This document shows, piece by piece, positions 27,994-37,498 of a stretch of 64,000 nucleotides of DNA. Numbering within the stretch: position 1 is the stretch's first letter; every line of letters begins with the position of its first letter. The position numbers and the translations under genes are program-made. The notes beneath the pieces are model-generated. The model ran no database searches. It had not been told where the DNA came from and was given only the letters and a program-made list of their open reading frames with translations. The stretch lies in assembly GCA_026874595.1 (NCBI GenBank), contig JAPPUL010000069.1:434001-498000 (forward strand), given 5' to 3'. This DNA comes from Sipunculus nudus. Its lineage: Eukaryota; Annelida; Sipuncula; Golfingiida; Sipunculidae.

Positions 27994-28176
27994 TCTAAAA
28001 ATCTAAAAATATATACTCTAAGCAAATAGACTTATTATAATCTATACTATAAAATATATAAAGAACAAGGTTAGGATACTTGAAAAAGGATGCTTTGTAA
28101 AATGACCGAGTCAATAGGCAGCCTCAAGGTTAGTAAAATAAAGATAAAATAAATATAAAGATTAGACATTTAATAA

Positions 28177-28593
28177 ATGAGCGAATTAAAAATAAGCGAA
28201 GAAATAATGAATAATATGCAAGCCCACGCAAAGCGGGATTATCCGTATGAGTGCTGTGGGATACTGATAGGAGATTTTGAGAGTAGAGAGGTAAAGGAGG
28301 CGATTGAGGCTTTGAATCTAAGGAAGGATAGAGAAGATCGCTTTGAGATATCGGCAGATGAGTTAATACGAGGCGAGCAACGAGCCCAAGAGCTTAATTT
28401 AGATGTTATAGGCTATTATCATTCACATCCAGATCATCCAAACGAGCCATCTGAATATGATCGTGTACGAGCGTTTGCCGGATTATCTTATATAATAATA
28501 TCTGTATTAAAAGGACAGAAGACCAAATCGCGCTCCTGGGTATTATCCGATGAAACAAAACAATTTAGCGAAGAACGAATAAGAGTAAGGTAA
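28177..28593 (+). CDS. mec: JAMM/Mov34 metallopeptidase, Mec type
   Basis: A zinc peptidase that in characterised systems removes cysteine from the CysO-Cys adduct. The 138 residues include the distal catalytic Glu in the N-terminal part and the JAMM motif GYYHSHPDHPNEPSEYD (His-x-His...Ser..Asp) near residue 88, with YECCGILIGDF upstream. Length and motif fit the Mec/QbsD group. It lies between cysM (183 bases) and the carrier gene (33 bases) in the same direction. Given the carrier's C-terminal tail, it may have a second job of trimming that tail. Confidence 0.9.
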   Translation: MSELKISEEIMNNMQAHAKRDYPYECCGILIGDFESREVKEAIEALNLRKDREDRFEISADELIRGEQRAQELNLDVIGYYHSHPDHPNEPSEYDRVRAFAGLSYIIISVLKGQKTKSRSWVLSDETKQFSEERIRVR

Positions 28594-28626
28594 GATATAG
28601 GAAACTAAGAATAGGAGAAAGAATAA

Positions 28627-28932
28627 ATGAATGTACAAGTAAACATACCAGCCCCATTAAGGCAATATTGCAATAAACAAAAGCAAGTAAATCTAAGCTG
28701 CACGGATGTAACAAGTTTATTAAAAGCACTTAATACAGAATATAATTTATTGTATTCAAAGATATGCGATGAGGAAGGGAATCTAAGACAATATGTAAAC
28801 TTATATATAAATGGTGTTGACATAAAAAAGCAAGATAGTTTACAAACGGCGCTAAAAGCTGGGGATGTAGTTAATATAATACCCGCAGTAGCAGGCGGGT
28901 TATATCTGAATATGAACGTTGGAGGCGTATAA
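28627..28932 (+). CDS. cysO: CysO-like sulfur carrier protein with C-terminal tail
   Basis: A beta-grasp carrier of the ThiS/MoaD family, 101 residues. The NVQVNIPAPLRQY start, LKALNTEYN, VNLYINGVD and DVVNIIPAVAGG follow CysO closely. In CysO the chain ends at the GG, which is adenylated and thiocarboxylated. Here ten further residues (LYLNMNVGGV) follow, so the diglycine is not terminal. Proteolytic maturation, as known for the QbsE carrier, would be needed. GGAG lies 9 bases before the ATG, and the codons of the final NVGGV include the GGAGG of the next gene. Confidence 0.88.
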   Translation: MNVQVNIPAPLRQYCNKQKQVNLSCTDVTSLLKALNTEYNLLYSKICDEEGNLRQYVNLYINGVDIKKQDSLQTALKAGDVVNIIPAVAGGLYLNMNVGGV

Positions 28933-28936
28933 AAAT

Positions 28937-30100
28937 ATGAGTGTGACAGGAGTAGGACTTAGTCAAGAAGAGATTAAAAGATATAGTAGACATATAATAT
29001 TACCGGAGATAGGGCTTGAGGGGCAGGAGGCATTGCTTGAGGCCAGAGTACTAATTATAGGGACAGGAGGGCTTGGCTCTCCACTCGCCTTATATTTAAC
29101 TGCAGCTGGGATTGGGACAATTGGACTTGTTGACTTTGATGTTGTTGAGTATAGTAACTTACAAAGGCAGGTAATTCATACAACAAATGATGTTGGTATA
29201 AATAAAACAAAATCAGGCGAAGCTACTATAAAAGCGTTAAATCCCGACACAAAGGTAATAACATATGATACAATGATAAATTCAACGAATGCCATGTCAA
29301 TAATAAAAGATTTTGACTATGTTATAGATGGAACAGATAATTTCCCAACACGTTATCTTGTAAATGACGCATGTGTTATGCTTGGCAAGACAAATATATA
29401 TGGTTCAATATACAGATTCGACGGGCAGGCAACAGTATTCAAACCCAACGAGGGACCATGCTATAGATGTCTTTATCCAGAACCTCCTCCCCCAGGCCTT
29501 GTTCCCAGTTGCCAAGAAGGTGGAGTAATCGGAGTTTTGCCTGGCGTTATAGGTTTAATACAGGCAACTGAAACTGTAAAACTTATTGTAGGTGCTGGCA
29601 ATCCGCTTATTGGACGGCTGCTTTTATATGATGCTATGGATATGTCATTTAACGAAGTTATAATAGAACGAGATTCTAATTGTCCCGTTTGTGGTGATAA
29701 TCCGACAATTAAAGAGCTTATTGATTATAATGAGTTTTGCGGTATCCGTACTGATGTCCAAGAAGAGGCTCTTAACAAAAAGTTTAATATTTCTGTTATA
29801 GAGGCTAATGAGAGAATTATACAGAATAAAGATAATATAGTCCTTTTAGATGTTAGGGAACCTAATGAAGTAGCTATATGTAAGCTTCCTGAGAGTACCT
29901 TTATCCCTGCTCCTCTCATCCCCGATGAAGTACAAAATCTTGATATGTCAAAAGAATATCTTGTATTATGTAAAGTTGGGGAGCGCAGTCTTGAAGTTGC
30001 TAATTTATTAGCTGATCTGGGCTTTACTAAAGTATACAATATTGAAGGTGGGATTATAGAATGGGCCCGGCAAATTGATAGCTCTTTAAAAGAATATTAA
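28937..30100 (+). CDS. moeZ: MoeZ-type sulfur carrier adenylyltransferase/sulfurtransferase
   Basis: Activates the carrier C-terminus with ATP and then transfers sulfur to it. The N-terminal ThiF/MoeB domain has the nucleotide loop LIIGTGGLGSPLALYL, RQVIHTTNDVG, two zinc CxxC pairs (CYRCLYP and CPVCGDN) and the candidate cysteine in VPSCQEGGVIGVLPG. The C-terminal rhodanese domain ends with YLVLCKVGERS, holding the persulfide cysteine. I choose the ATG at 28937; GGAGG inside the end of cysO lies 11 bases upstream and the genes are 4 bases apart. It completes the cysM-mec-cysO-moeZ set. Confidence 0.92.
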   Translation: MSVTGVGLSQEEIKRYSRHIILPEIGLEGQEALLEARVLIIGTGGLGSPLALYLTAAGIGTIGLVDFDVVEYSNLQRQVIHTTNDVGINKTKSGEATIKALNPDTKVITYDTMINSTNAMSIIKDFDYVIDGTDNFPTRYLVNDACVMLGKTNIYGSIYRFDGQATVFKPNEGPCYRCLYPEPPPPGLVPSCQEGGVIGVLPGVIGLIQATETVKLIVGAGNPLIGRLLLYDAMDMSFNEVIIERDSNCPVCGDNPTIKELIDYNEFCGIRTDVQEEALNKKFNISVIEANERIIQNKDNIVLLDVREPNEVAICKLPESTFIPAPLIPDEVQNLDMSKEYLVLCKVGERSLEVANLLADLGFTKVYNIEGGIIEWARQIDSSLKEY

Positions 30101-30130
30101 AAGAATATTAAAAATCATTACCCCTAGGGT

Positions 30131-33100
30131 TTAGTTTAGCCATACCTTTTCTTCTAGCCATGCCTTTTCTACACAAGGAAGCTTTGTAAGGCTTTCTATT
30201 GCTTCAGCATCAACATTAAACTCTGCAGAAGCCTTGACTGTTACAAATATATCATTTTTAGGTATATGCAATAGTATAGGCACAACGCCATGATTGTCAA
30301 GACAAAAGCCTTTCAATATGTTAAGAGACTCTGTCCCTGCTTCATTAAGAGAATCTGCCTTTAGTTGAATATTAACCTGGTGTAATTCTTTTGCAACACC
30401 ATTTTCTACTGCCTCTTTTCCTTCATCTATACCACTCTCAATATTAGATGGCATTGTTCTATTCCCATTTAAAGAACCTTTTGTTGTTACATCCAAACCT
30501 TTATTTAATGCGTATTCTCTATTTTCTAAAATGGATATTACCTTACCGTTATTAATCTTACTAAGATTAGTTTTACTATTATCATTACCTCCAAACAGAC
30601 TCCTTGCACTATAGCCTTTTTTATTAGACCCTGCTTTAGTACCCTCTTTTGTATCAACTTCATCCAAAGGTTTTGCATAATGGCCTATTAGCCTCACTTT
30701 CTTATCAGATTGATTTATTTTCCCTTTTACATATAGTATAATATCCTCTTGTAAATATTCTTTTACCTCTTCATATATGTCTTGAAAAAATAATACCTCG
30801 CAGCTACCTGTATACCCATCAAGCACCACACGAGCCCATAATGCCCCTCGCTTCGATACAAGATGTGATGCCTCATACACAAGCCCGCATATATGTACCT
30901 CCCCGCCATCCTTTAGCTTAGTTAAGTCTTCTATCTTATCAGGATTAAGCTCTTTTATCTTTTCACCGTGTTCATCAAGCGGATGTCCTGAAAAATAAAA
31001 ACCAAGAACTTCCTTCTCATAATTTAATATCTGTGTTTTAGTAAACTCCAATATGTCTATTACTGTGTCTTGACTAAATCCATTTCCTCCTTTGCCTTCT
31101 GTCTCTTGTCCAAATAATGTAAATTGTCCTTGTGCTTTCGCTGTTTGACTTGACTGGCCCCTTTCTATTGCTTCATCTAATATCGAAAGATGGGTTGCCC
31201 GTGTATACCCAAATTCATCCATTGCACCCGATTTTATAAGCACTTCTAATACCTTCTTTAAGCTCTTTGTATTTAGACGACGGCATATGTCGTATATTGA
31301 CTTAAACTGTCCCTCTTTCCTTTCTTGAAGCAATTTATCAATTGCACTATGTCCTATATTCTTTAACGCTGATAACCCAAATCTTATCTTATTTGACCCT
31401 GCTTTATCTGTCTCTATGGAGAAATTCTCCTCACTACGATTTATTGACGGTGGCAATATATTTATCTTCATCCGCTTTGCTTCATTTATATACTCTACTA
31501 CTTTATCTATATCTCTATCACAGGCTAGCAACGACATCATATATTCTATCGGGTAATTTGCCTTTAAATACGCTGTCCTATAGGTTATATACGCATATGC
31601 CGCACTGTGCGATTTGTTAAAGCCATATTCCCCAAACTCTGCCATGTGCTCATACAACTCTTGGGCTAGAGCACTCTTGATACCCTTTTTAGATGCACCT
31701 TCTAAAAAATCCATCTTAAGCGCATCCATCTTACTTTTTAGCTTCTTTCCCATTGCCTTACGTAGCTCATCTGCCTTCCCTAAACTAAACCCTCCTATCA
31801 CTACTGCTATCTCCATCACTTGCTCCTGATACACTATTACTCCATAAGTCTCTTCTAATATAGGCTTTAGTTTCTCATGTTTATAGTCTATTTTACCCTT
31901 TGTGTGCTTACGCTTTATAAATTCTTTTACCATACCAGAATTTAGTGGGCCAGGCCTGTATAACGCTATCAAGGCAACTATATCATCGAATACGCTAGGC
32001 TTCAATTTGCTCATCAAATCTTGTACCCCATCTCCTTCAAGTTGAAATACTCCTAGCGTTTGGCCTTTTTTAAGCATCTTATACACTTTCTCATCATCAA
32101 GCCGTATCTTCGTTATGTCTATTGAAAGCCCCCTGCTCTTATTCAAGGTCTTGATACATTTATTTATTACTGATAAGTTCCTAAGTCCAAGAAAATCCAT
32201 CTTAAGTAACCCTACTTCCTCAAGATACTCCCCTTCAAATTGAGTCAAAGTACTTTTTGTTCTTGGATCTGAATATAAGGGCACAAGCTCATCAAGACGT
32301 CGCCCGCCTATTACAAGCCCTGCTGCGTGCGTTCCTGCATGACGATTTGTTCCCTCAAGCTTTTTTGCAAGTTCATACAACTGTTTCGTTTTAACGTTAC
32401 CTTCTACTAGTTCTCTTATTTCCTTTACTTCATCATATGCCGTTTTAAGCGTAACTTTGGGACCAAATGGTATTAGCTTTGCAAGCTTATCCACTTCCCC
32501 AAACGGAATGCCCAAAACACGTCCTACATCTCTTATTACTGCTTTTGCCTTTAGTGCTCCAAATGTTATTATTGATGCAACCTTATCTTCTCCGTATTTC
32601 TCTACTACGTAATCTATTACCTGATCTCGCTTCTCATATTCAAAGTCCGTGTCTATATCAGGCATTGATATCCTGTCCGGATTCAAAAATCTTTCAAATA
32701 TTAAACCATGTTTTATCGGATCTACATCTGTTATATACAAACAATAGGCTACCAACGAACCCGCTACACTCCCTCGACCAGGCCCTACTATTATATCATT
32801 ATTTCTTGCCCAGTTTATAAAATCCCATACAACTAGAAAATAACCTGCAAAGCCCATCTTACATATTATTGATAGCTCATAAGTAAGACGTTCCTTAAGT
32901 TTAGTATCTATTTTAACCGTATATCGATTAGTAAGACCCTTATTACAAAGCTCTTTTAGATAACTCTCTTGGGTATGCTCTTTTGGTATTTTTATCTTTG
33001 GCAGGCTTTGTTTAAATTCAAGCTCGATATTACAACAAGATGCTATTTTTTCGGTGTTTTCTAAAGCATTTACAAAACGAGCATCTTTAAATACTTCTTG

Positions 33101-33856
33101 CATTTCTTCTGTGCTTTTAAAATAATATTGCTCCCCGTAATATCTTTTTCGCTTTTCATCTGTAACTTTATTTTGGCTGCCTATACAAAGCAGTACATCA
33201 TGGGCCTCTCGATCTGTCTTATTCAAATAATGTATGTCGTTTGTTGCTACTAGTTTTGTGTTCGTCTCTTCTGAGATAGTTAAAAGCACTTCGTTTACTT
33301 TGCTTTGTTTGTCTATTCCATGATCTTGTAGCTCAAGATAAAATGAGTCCTCTCCAAATATCTCTTTATAGCCTTTTGTTACCTTTATTGCCTCATCTAC
33401 TTTATCACGCATTATAAGACTCGGTATCTCTCCTCCCAAACAGGCACTTAAAGATATTAGATCTTTTGAATATTTTCTTAATGTTTTTTTATCTACACGA
33501 GGCCTGTAGTAAAACCCTTCGAGATAGCTTATTGACACTAGCTTTAGTAGGTTCTTATATCCATTACTATTTTTGGCAAGCACGATTAAATGATGATAAT
33601 GTTTTTCGCCTCGTATCAAAGACTTTTCTTTATGATCCTTTACTGATACATAAAGCTCACAGCCTATTATCGGATTAATCCCTGCCTTGCGACACTCATT
33701 GTAAAACTCTATTGCACCAAATAAATTACCATGATCGGTTAGTGCAAGAGAGCTCATATTATGTTCTTTTGCCTTTGCTACAAGCCCTTTTATTGTACAC
33801 GTTGCATCTAATAACGAATAATGACTATGAGTGTGTAAGTGCACAAAAGAATTCAT
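30131..33856 (-). CDS. dnaE: DNA polymerase III alpha subunit
   Basis: The replicative polymerase. The 1241 residues start with the PHP domain (HTHSHYSLLDATC, LALTDHGNLFGA), then the polymerase core with the catalytic aspartates in MPDIDTDFEYE, GPGRGSVAGSLVAYCL, the finger region GVIVYQEQVMEIA and GFNKSHSAAYA, and then the tandem HhH, an OB-fold (VHICGLVYEASHLVS) and a C-terminal tail. This is the DnaE1 type without an internal DnaQ exonuclease. GGGAG lies 4 bases before the ATG. It abuts moeZ convergently, with 30 bases between. Confidence 0.97.
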   Translation of the reverse strand: MNSFVHLHTHSHYSLLDATCTIKGLVAKAKEHNMSSLALTDHGNLFGAIEFYNECRKAGINPIIGCELYVSVKDHKEKSLIRGEKHYHHLIVLAKNSNGYKNLLKLVSISYLEGFYYRPRVDKKTLRKYSKDLISLSACLGGEIPSLIMRDKVDEAIKVTKGYKEIFGEDSFYLELQDHGIDKQSKVNEVLLTISEETNTKLVATNDIHYLNKTDREAHDVLLCIGSQNKVTDEKRKRYYGEQYYFKSTEEMQEVFKDARFVNALENTEKIASCCNIELEFKQSLPKIKIPKEHTQESYLKELCNKGLTNRYTVKIDTKLKERLTYELSIICKMGFAGYFLVVWDFINWARNNDIIVGPGRGSVAGSLVAYCLYITDVDPIKHGLIFERFLNPDRISMPDIDTDFEYEKRDQVIDYVVEKYGEDKVASIITFGALKAKAVIRDVGRVLGIPFGEVDKLAKLIPFGPKVTLKTAYDEVKEIRELVEGNVKTKQLYELAKKLEGTNRHAGTHAAGLVIGGRRLDELVPLYSDPRTKSTLTQFEGEYLEEVGLLKMDFLGLRNLSVINKCIKTLNKSRGLSIDITKIRLDDEKVYKMLKKGQTLGVFQLEGDGVQDLMSKLKPSVFDDIVALIALYRPGPLNSGMVKEFIKRKHTKGKIDYKHEKLKPILEETYGVIVYQEQVMEIAVVIGGFSLGKADELRKAMGKKLKSKMDALKMDFLEGASKKGIKSALAQELYEHMAEFGEYGFNKSHSAAYAYITYRTAYLKANYPIEYMMSLLACDRDIDKVVEYINEAKRMKINILPPSINRSEENFSIETDKAGSNKIRFGLSALKNIGHSAIDKLLQERKEGQFKSIYDICRRLNTKSLKKVLEVLIKSGAMDEFGYTRATHLSILDEAIERGQSSQTAKAQGQFTLFGQETEGKGGNGFSQDTVIDILEFTKTQILNYEKEVLGFYFSGHPLDEHGEKIKELNPDKIEDLTKLKDGGEVHICGLVYEASHLVSKRGALWARVVLDGYTGSCEVLFFQDIYEEVKEYLQEDIILYVKGKINQSDKKVRLIGHYAKPLDEVDTKEGTKAGSNKKGYSARSLFGGNDNSKTNLSKINNGKVISILENREYALNKGLDVTTKGSLNGNRTMPSNIESGIDEGKEAVENGVAKELHQVNIQLKADSLNEAGTESLNILKGFCLDNHGVVPILLHIPKNDIFVTVKASAEFNVDAEAIESLTKLPCVEKAWLEEKVWLN

Positions 33857-34599
33857 TGTTCTCCCATTTTGTGTTTGTTAATTATTTGTTAATAATATAC
33901 TTAAAGAGCCAATCCCCTACTATTTCTATTCCCTATAGAATATTTTTCCTATAGAATATCTCTATTCTATAAATTCTATAAAAGCTTTTTTTAACTCCCT
34001 CTATTAGCGTGTGTAAAAGATAATTTAAATTAGCAATATTTTATAGCTTAATAATCTTATTTTGCAGATTTTATTTCCCAAAACACATGCTACTTATTTA
34101 TACAAAAAGGGAAAGTGGTTTATTTCATAATTTATAAAAAAAAGGTTTTTGCAATCTTGATATTCCGGTATTTTAAAATGAGCTAAAGGTATATTTTCTT
34201 AAGTTTCAACTGATTATACTTATGAAGGTATTATGAGGTCATTATGGTAGAAATATTTAGCGTGGCTTTAAGTTCTCCCCTACGATTTCTAATTGGAGTA
34301 GGAAGGCCCATTAATCCATATTCCAATTCATTTACGACTAAGGAGTATTGTTTTTTCTTGAATGTTCTGTATAAGTTTATGGACTTACCAAATGGTTTCA
34401 TGAGTATAATCTTTGCGTGGTTGTTCTATCAGATAGGGTTTTAGGGCATTATTCTCGATCTGACTCAGATGAACTCTTCCATGCAAGACAATCCACGCAA
34501 GACAACCCACGCAAGACAACCCATGCAAGACAACCCACGCAAGACAACCCACGCAAGACAACCCCGAGCGGATAACATACGATAGCAATTGACGTTTTC
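33857..34599. other. Intergenic region at the left edge of the decayed island
   Basis: About 740 bases upstream of dnaE without an acceptable gene. It must hold the dnaE promoter. A 66-codon ORF at 34244-34444 has no recognisable homology and I treat it as chance or a remnant. A 14-bp tandem repeat lies at 34481-34564. From here to 43.85 kb every recognisable gene is broken. Confidence 0.55.
34481..34564. repeat. 14-bp tandem repeat, six units
   Basis: Six contiguous units of acgcaagacaaccc (units one and four begin atg; unit one ends atcc) with no spacers. The unit length is not a multiple of three and the locus is not coding. Direct and contiguous, so not a CRISPR. Confidence 0.93.
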
Positions 34600-35144
34600 A
34601 TGAGGGCATTGATGCGAGATATTGCATGGGGATTTTTCTATGGCACAGTAAATTTTGACAATGTATTTGAGACAACGAATTACTATGGAGAAGTTGAAAT
34701 GTTTGCAGGGAAGACTAATGAGGCTTATACTTCTGTTGGTAGAGATTTTAGCCAAAGGTTTAAATCTGATAATTTAATGAAAGTATTCCAATTGCAGGGT
34801 CTACGAGACAGGGACCGTCTGGGGTGAGAGTAATGGTAATAATGATGAAGCAGTAAGCAGGCAACGAGTAACAGCAAAAAGGATGGTAGGGTTGCCTGGA
34901 GATAGTCCTTTACGCACCGATGCAAATGGATATCGTGTAAATCGGATGTTTTCTGATGTTGAACAAGGGGAACCTGAAGTACATGCTGATGTAACATGGA
35001 ATCCGTCAGTATGCTATGTTGTGCATGAATCATTATTTTGCCCAACATCTGAAGAATTCATATTACCTATTGAGCATGGCAATGACAGGTGCAAGTGGTT
35101 TTGTTAATTATCAGATGAAATTATTTGGGATATTAAGGACGGAG
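34600..35144 (+). pseudogene. Remnant of a hydroquinone dioxygenase-like large subunit
   Basis: Conceptual translation in two frames gives FFYGTVNFDNVFETTNYYG, GRDFSQRF, then MVGLPGDSPLRTDANGYRV, NRMFSDVEQGEPEVHADVTWN, SEEFILPIEHGNDRCKWF and, past a TAA at 35105, LSDEIIWDIKDG. From memory this pattern is that of the large subunit of cupin-like hydroquinone 1,2-dioxygenases (HapD/PnpC2); the neighbouring pathway genes agree. A frameshift near 34825, an in-frame stop and the loss of both ends show it is dead. After the stop the frame runs straight into aldehyde dehydrogenase sequence. Family call moderate, pseudogene call strong. Confidence 0.6.
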
Positions 35145-35925
35145 TTAGCGGATTCTTAAATTATGTAGGTCAAATTGTACCTTGGAATTTCCCACTGATG
35201 TTTACTAGTCAGAAGATGGGCGCTGCACTTGCTGCGGGAAACTGCATAGTATTAAAGCCTACGGAATTAGCTCCTCTTTCTACCCTGCACGTTGGTGAAT
35301 TAATGCTTGAAGTTGGTTTTCCACAAGGAGTTGTAAACATCTTGCCTGGAGAGGGCGAGATTGCAGGCCAGCATTTAGCTGAACATAAAGATATTGGTAA
35401 GATATCATTTACAGGGTCTAGCGCCAATCAAGGGCAAGCTTGTATTGCAGGGTCAAGGCTTATTCTTCATGAATCAATAGCTGATGAGTTTTTAGAGCAA
35501 TTTGTTAGCTTAGCAAAACCGATTCGTCTTGTCAACCCCCTAGATATAAATACGGAGCTGGGCCCATTAACATCTAAAGGCCACTTAGACAAAGTACTTT
35601 ATTATTGTAAAGTAGCTAAATACGAAGGTGCAGAGATTTTATGCGGTGGGAAAAGCCAGATAATAAAGAGTTATCAAAAGGTTATTTTATAGAACCTGCT
35701 ATAGTGCGCACAAAGCATAATTCAGTAATTAATAAAGAAGAGGTATCTGGTCCTCTTCTGTTCTGTTGTAACCTTCTAAAGATGATGAGCAAGCTTTATC
35801 ATTTAATACTATATATATGCTTTAGGTTCTGGCTTGTGGACAAACAATCTTACTAGAGCGCATAAGTTTGCTAATGCTATTCATGCGGGGTTAGTATGGA
35901 TTAATAGCTATAAAAGGTAATTATT
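35145..35925 (+). pseudogene. Decayed aldehyde dehydrogenase (4-hydroxymuconic semialdehyde type by context)
   Basis: The NAD-linked aldehyde dehydrogenase core is clear: GQIVPWNFPLM, AALAAGNCIVLKPTE, VNILPGEGEIAGQHL and ISFTGSS. The reading then jumps to NQGQACIAGSRLILHES, which holds the catalytic Cys. The intervening segment with the ELGGK glutamate is deleted in frame, and the N-terminal third is missing. A frameshift near 35640 puts GYFIEPAIVRTKHNSVINKEEV in another frame, and LTRAHKFANAIHAGLVWINSY follows in a third. Between a ring-cleaving dioxygenase and maleylacetate reductase, the semialdehyde enzyme of hydroquinone breakdown is the likely ancestor. Confidence 0.85.
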
Positions 35926-35939
35926 TATGGTAAAATATC

Positions 35940-36412
35940 ATGGCAGAATATAACGAAAAAACTTAACTTATGCAGTTATTAAAAGATTTAGTAATACAAA
36001 ATCTAAACGCCTAGATGAGATTATGCAATCAGTTATAAAACACACACATGCAATTGTGCAAGAAGTTAATCCAACCCATGAGGAATGGTTTGACTTAATT
36101 GACTATCTAACTGCTACTGGCAAAAAGTGTGATGATAAAAGGCAAGAGTTTATATTACTATCTGATGTTTTAGGTATTTCAATGATGCTTGAGATGGTTA
36201 ATAATGGTTAAGGTATCTTTACACCGGCAATGCCACAGTACAACGCTATTCCGACATTTTAAGATCTGTGCACGAGGATATAAAACTCTTACGACTCATC
36301 TATTTGTCAAAGGCGATAGAATATATAGATTCTGATACAGTTTTTGCAGTTAAAGATAGCCTTATCGTTTTTTTTAATAAAACAGAAGAAGGCACTTGGG
36401 GCACATTATGAT
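35940..36412 (+). pseudogene. Decayed hydroxyquinol 1,2-dioxygenase
   Basis: The N-terminal intradiol dioxygenase domain is readable as MAEYNEKT, then RLDEIMQSVIKHTHAIVQEV, PTHEEWFDLIDYLTATGKKCDDKRQEFILLSDVLGISMMLEMV. The catalytic middle is missing. The C-terminus reappears after a gap as GYKTLTTHLF-like and SDTVFAVKDSLIVFF in shifted frames. A TAA at codon 9, at least two frameshifts and loss of most iron ligands make it nonfunctional. The family would open hydroxyquinol to maleylacetate. Confidence 0.8.
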
Positions 36413-36466
36413 TTTGTATTAGCAAGCGATGAATAAGTTATAATAAGTTATAATAAAAAAGTTATT

Positions 36467-37498
36467 ATGATAAATAATTTTTTATATGTAGCAAACTCGG
36501 CAAGAGTGATATTTGGGGTCAATACTATTAGCTGCTTAGCTTCTGAGGTTGACAAGCTTGGCTGTAGTAAAGCTTTAGTATTATGCACTCCAAGTAAAAA
36601 AGAGGCTACAACTAGTCAAAGATCAAATAGTAAATAGAAGTGTTGGCGTTTTTGCAAATGCGAGAATGCATACCCCAGCAGTAGTAACAAATGATACTCC
36701 TATTAAACTTAATAATGTTAATGCGGATTGTGTTATAGCATAGGAGGAGGGTCTGCTATTGGGCTTTCCAAGGCATTGGCATTACGAAAAGGTGTTAAGC
36801 AAATAGCTATTCCTACTACTTATGCTGGTTTTGAAATGACTCCTATTACAGGGCAAACCTGAGACAGTAATATACGATGTTAATTTATCTGTTTCCTTAC
36901 CTAGAGAGATATCGATAACTAGCGGTATTAACGCATTAGCACATGCTGTTTAGGCAATATATGCAAAGGAAGCTAATCCAATAACTAATCTACTATCTGA
37001 ATCTGGAATAAAAGCATTGTTTTGTGCATTGCCAAAAATCAACGCGAATGCTAATAACATAGAGCTAAGAACTAAGGCCTTATATGGAGCATGGCTTTGC
37101 TCACTAGTGCTTGGTTCTGTTGGGATGGCACTACATCATAAAATTTGTCATACTCTAGGCGGGAGTTTTAATTTACCACATGCACAAACCCATACTATAA
37201 TGTTGCCACATACTGCCGGCTTTAATTCATCAGTTGTATCAAAACCAGATGCATTGAGTCATAAAATAACAAATAAGCCAATGGGAAGGCGTTATTTGAG
37301 TTAATAACTAACCGCGGGGGTCCATATAAATTAAAAGATATTGGCATGAAAAAAGAAGATATTGCTAAAGCGGCTTCTCTTGCAATGCCCAACTCTTATT
37401 ACAATGCAAGACTTTTCAACAAAAAACAGATTTATGAACTATTATCTAATGCTTTTGAAGGGGATATTACAAACTTAAAACTAGTCTGGGAGAATAAT
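36467..37498 (+). pseudogene. Decayed maleylacetate reductase
   Basis: Fragments cover almost the whole iron-alcohol-dehydrogenase-like enzyme: FLYVANSARVIFGVNTISCL, NVNADCVI, GGGSAIGLSKALALRKG, IAIPTTYAGFEMTPI, ALYGAWLCSLVLGSVGMAL, HHKICHTLGGSFNLPHAQTH and LPHTAGFNSS. The last two carry the metal-site histidines. There are frameshifts near 36605, 36740, 36860 and 37300 and several stops. The enzyme would reduce maleylacetate to beta-ketoadipate. Its C-terminal codons now run in frame into the next gene, because the stop has been lost. Confidence 0.88.

Noticed and set aside
34244-34444. 66-codon ORF as a remnant of the dioxygenase small subunit
   Set aside because: Position would fit, but I see no family motif, so I cannot support it.
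34481-34564. Possible CRISPR array
   Set aside because: Units are 14 bp and contiguous without spacers, and no cas gene is in the window.
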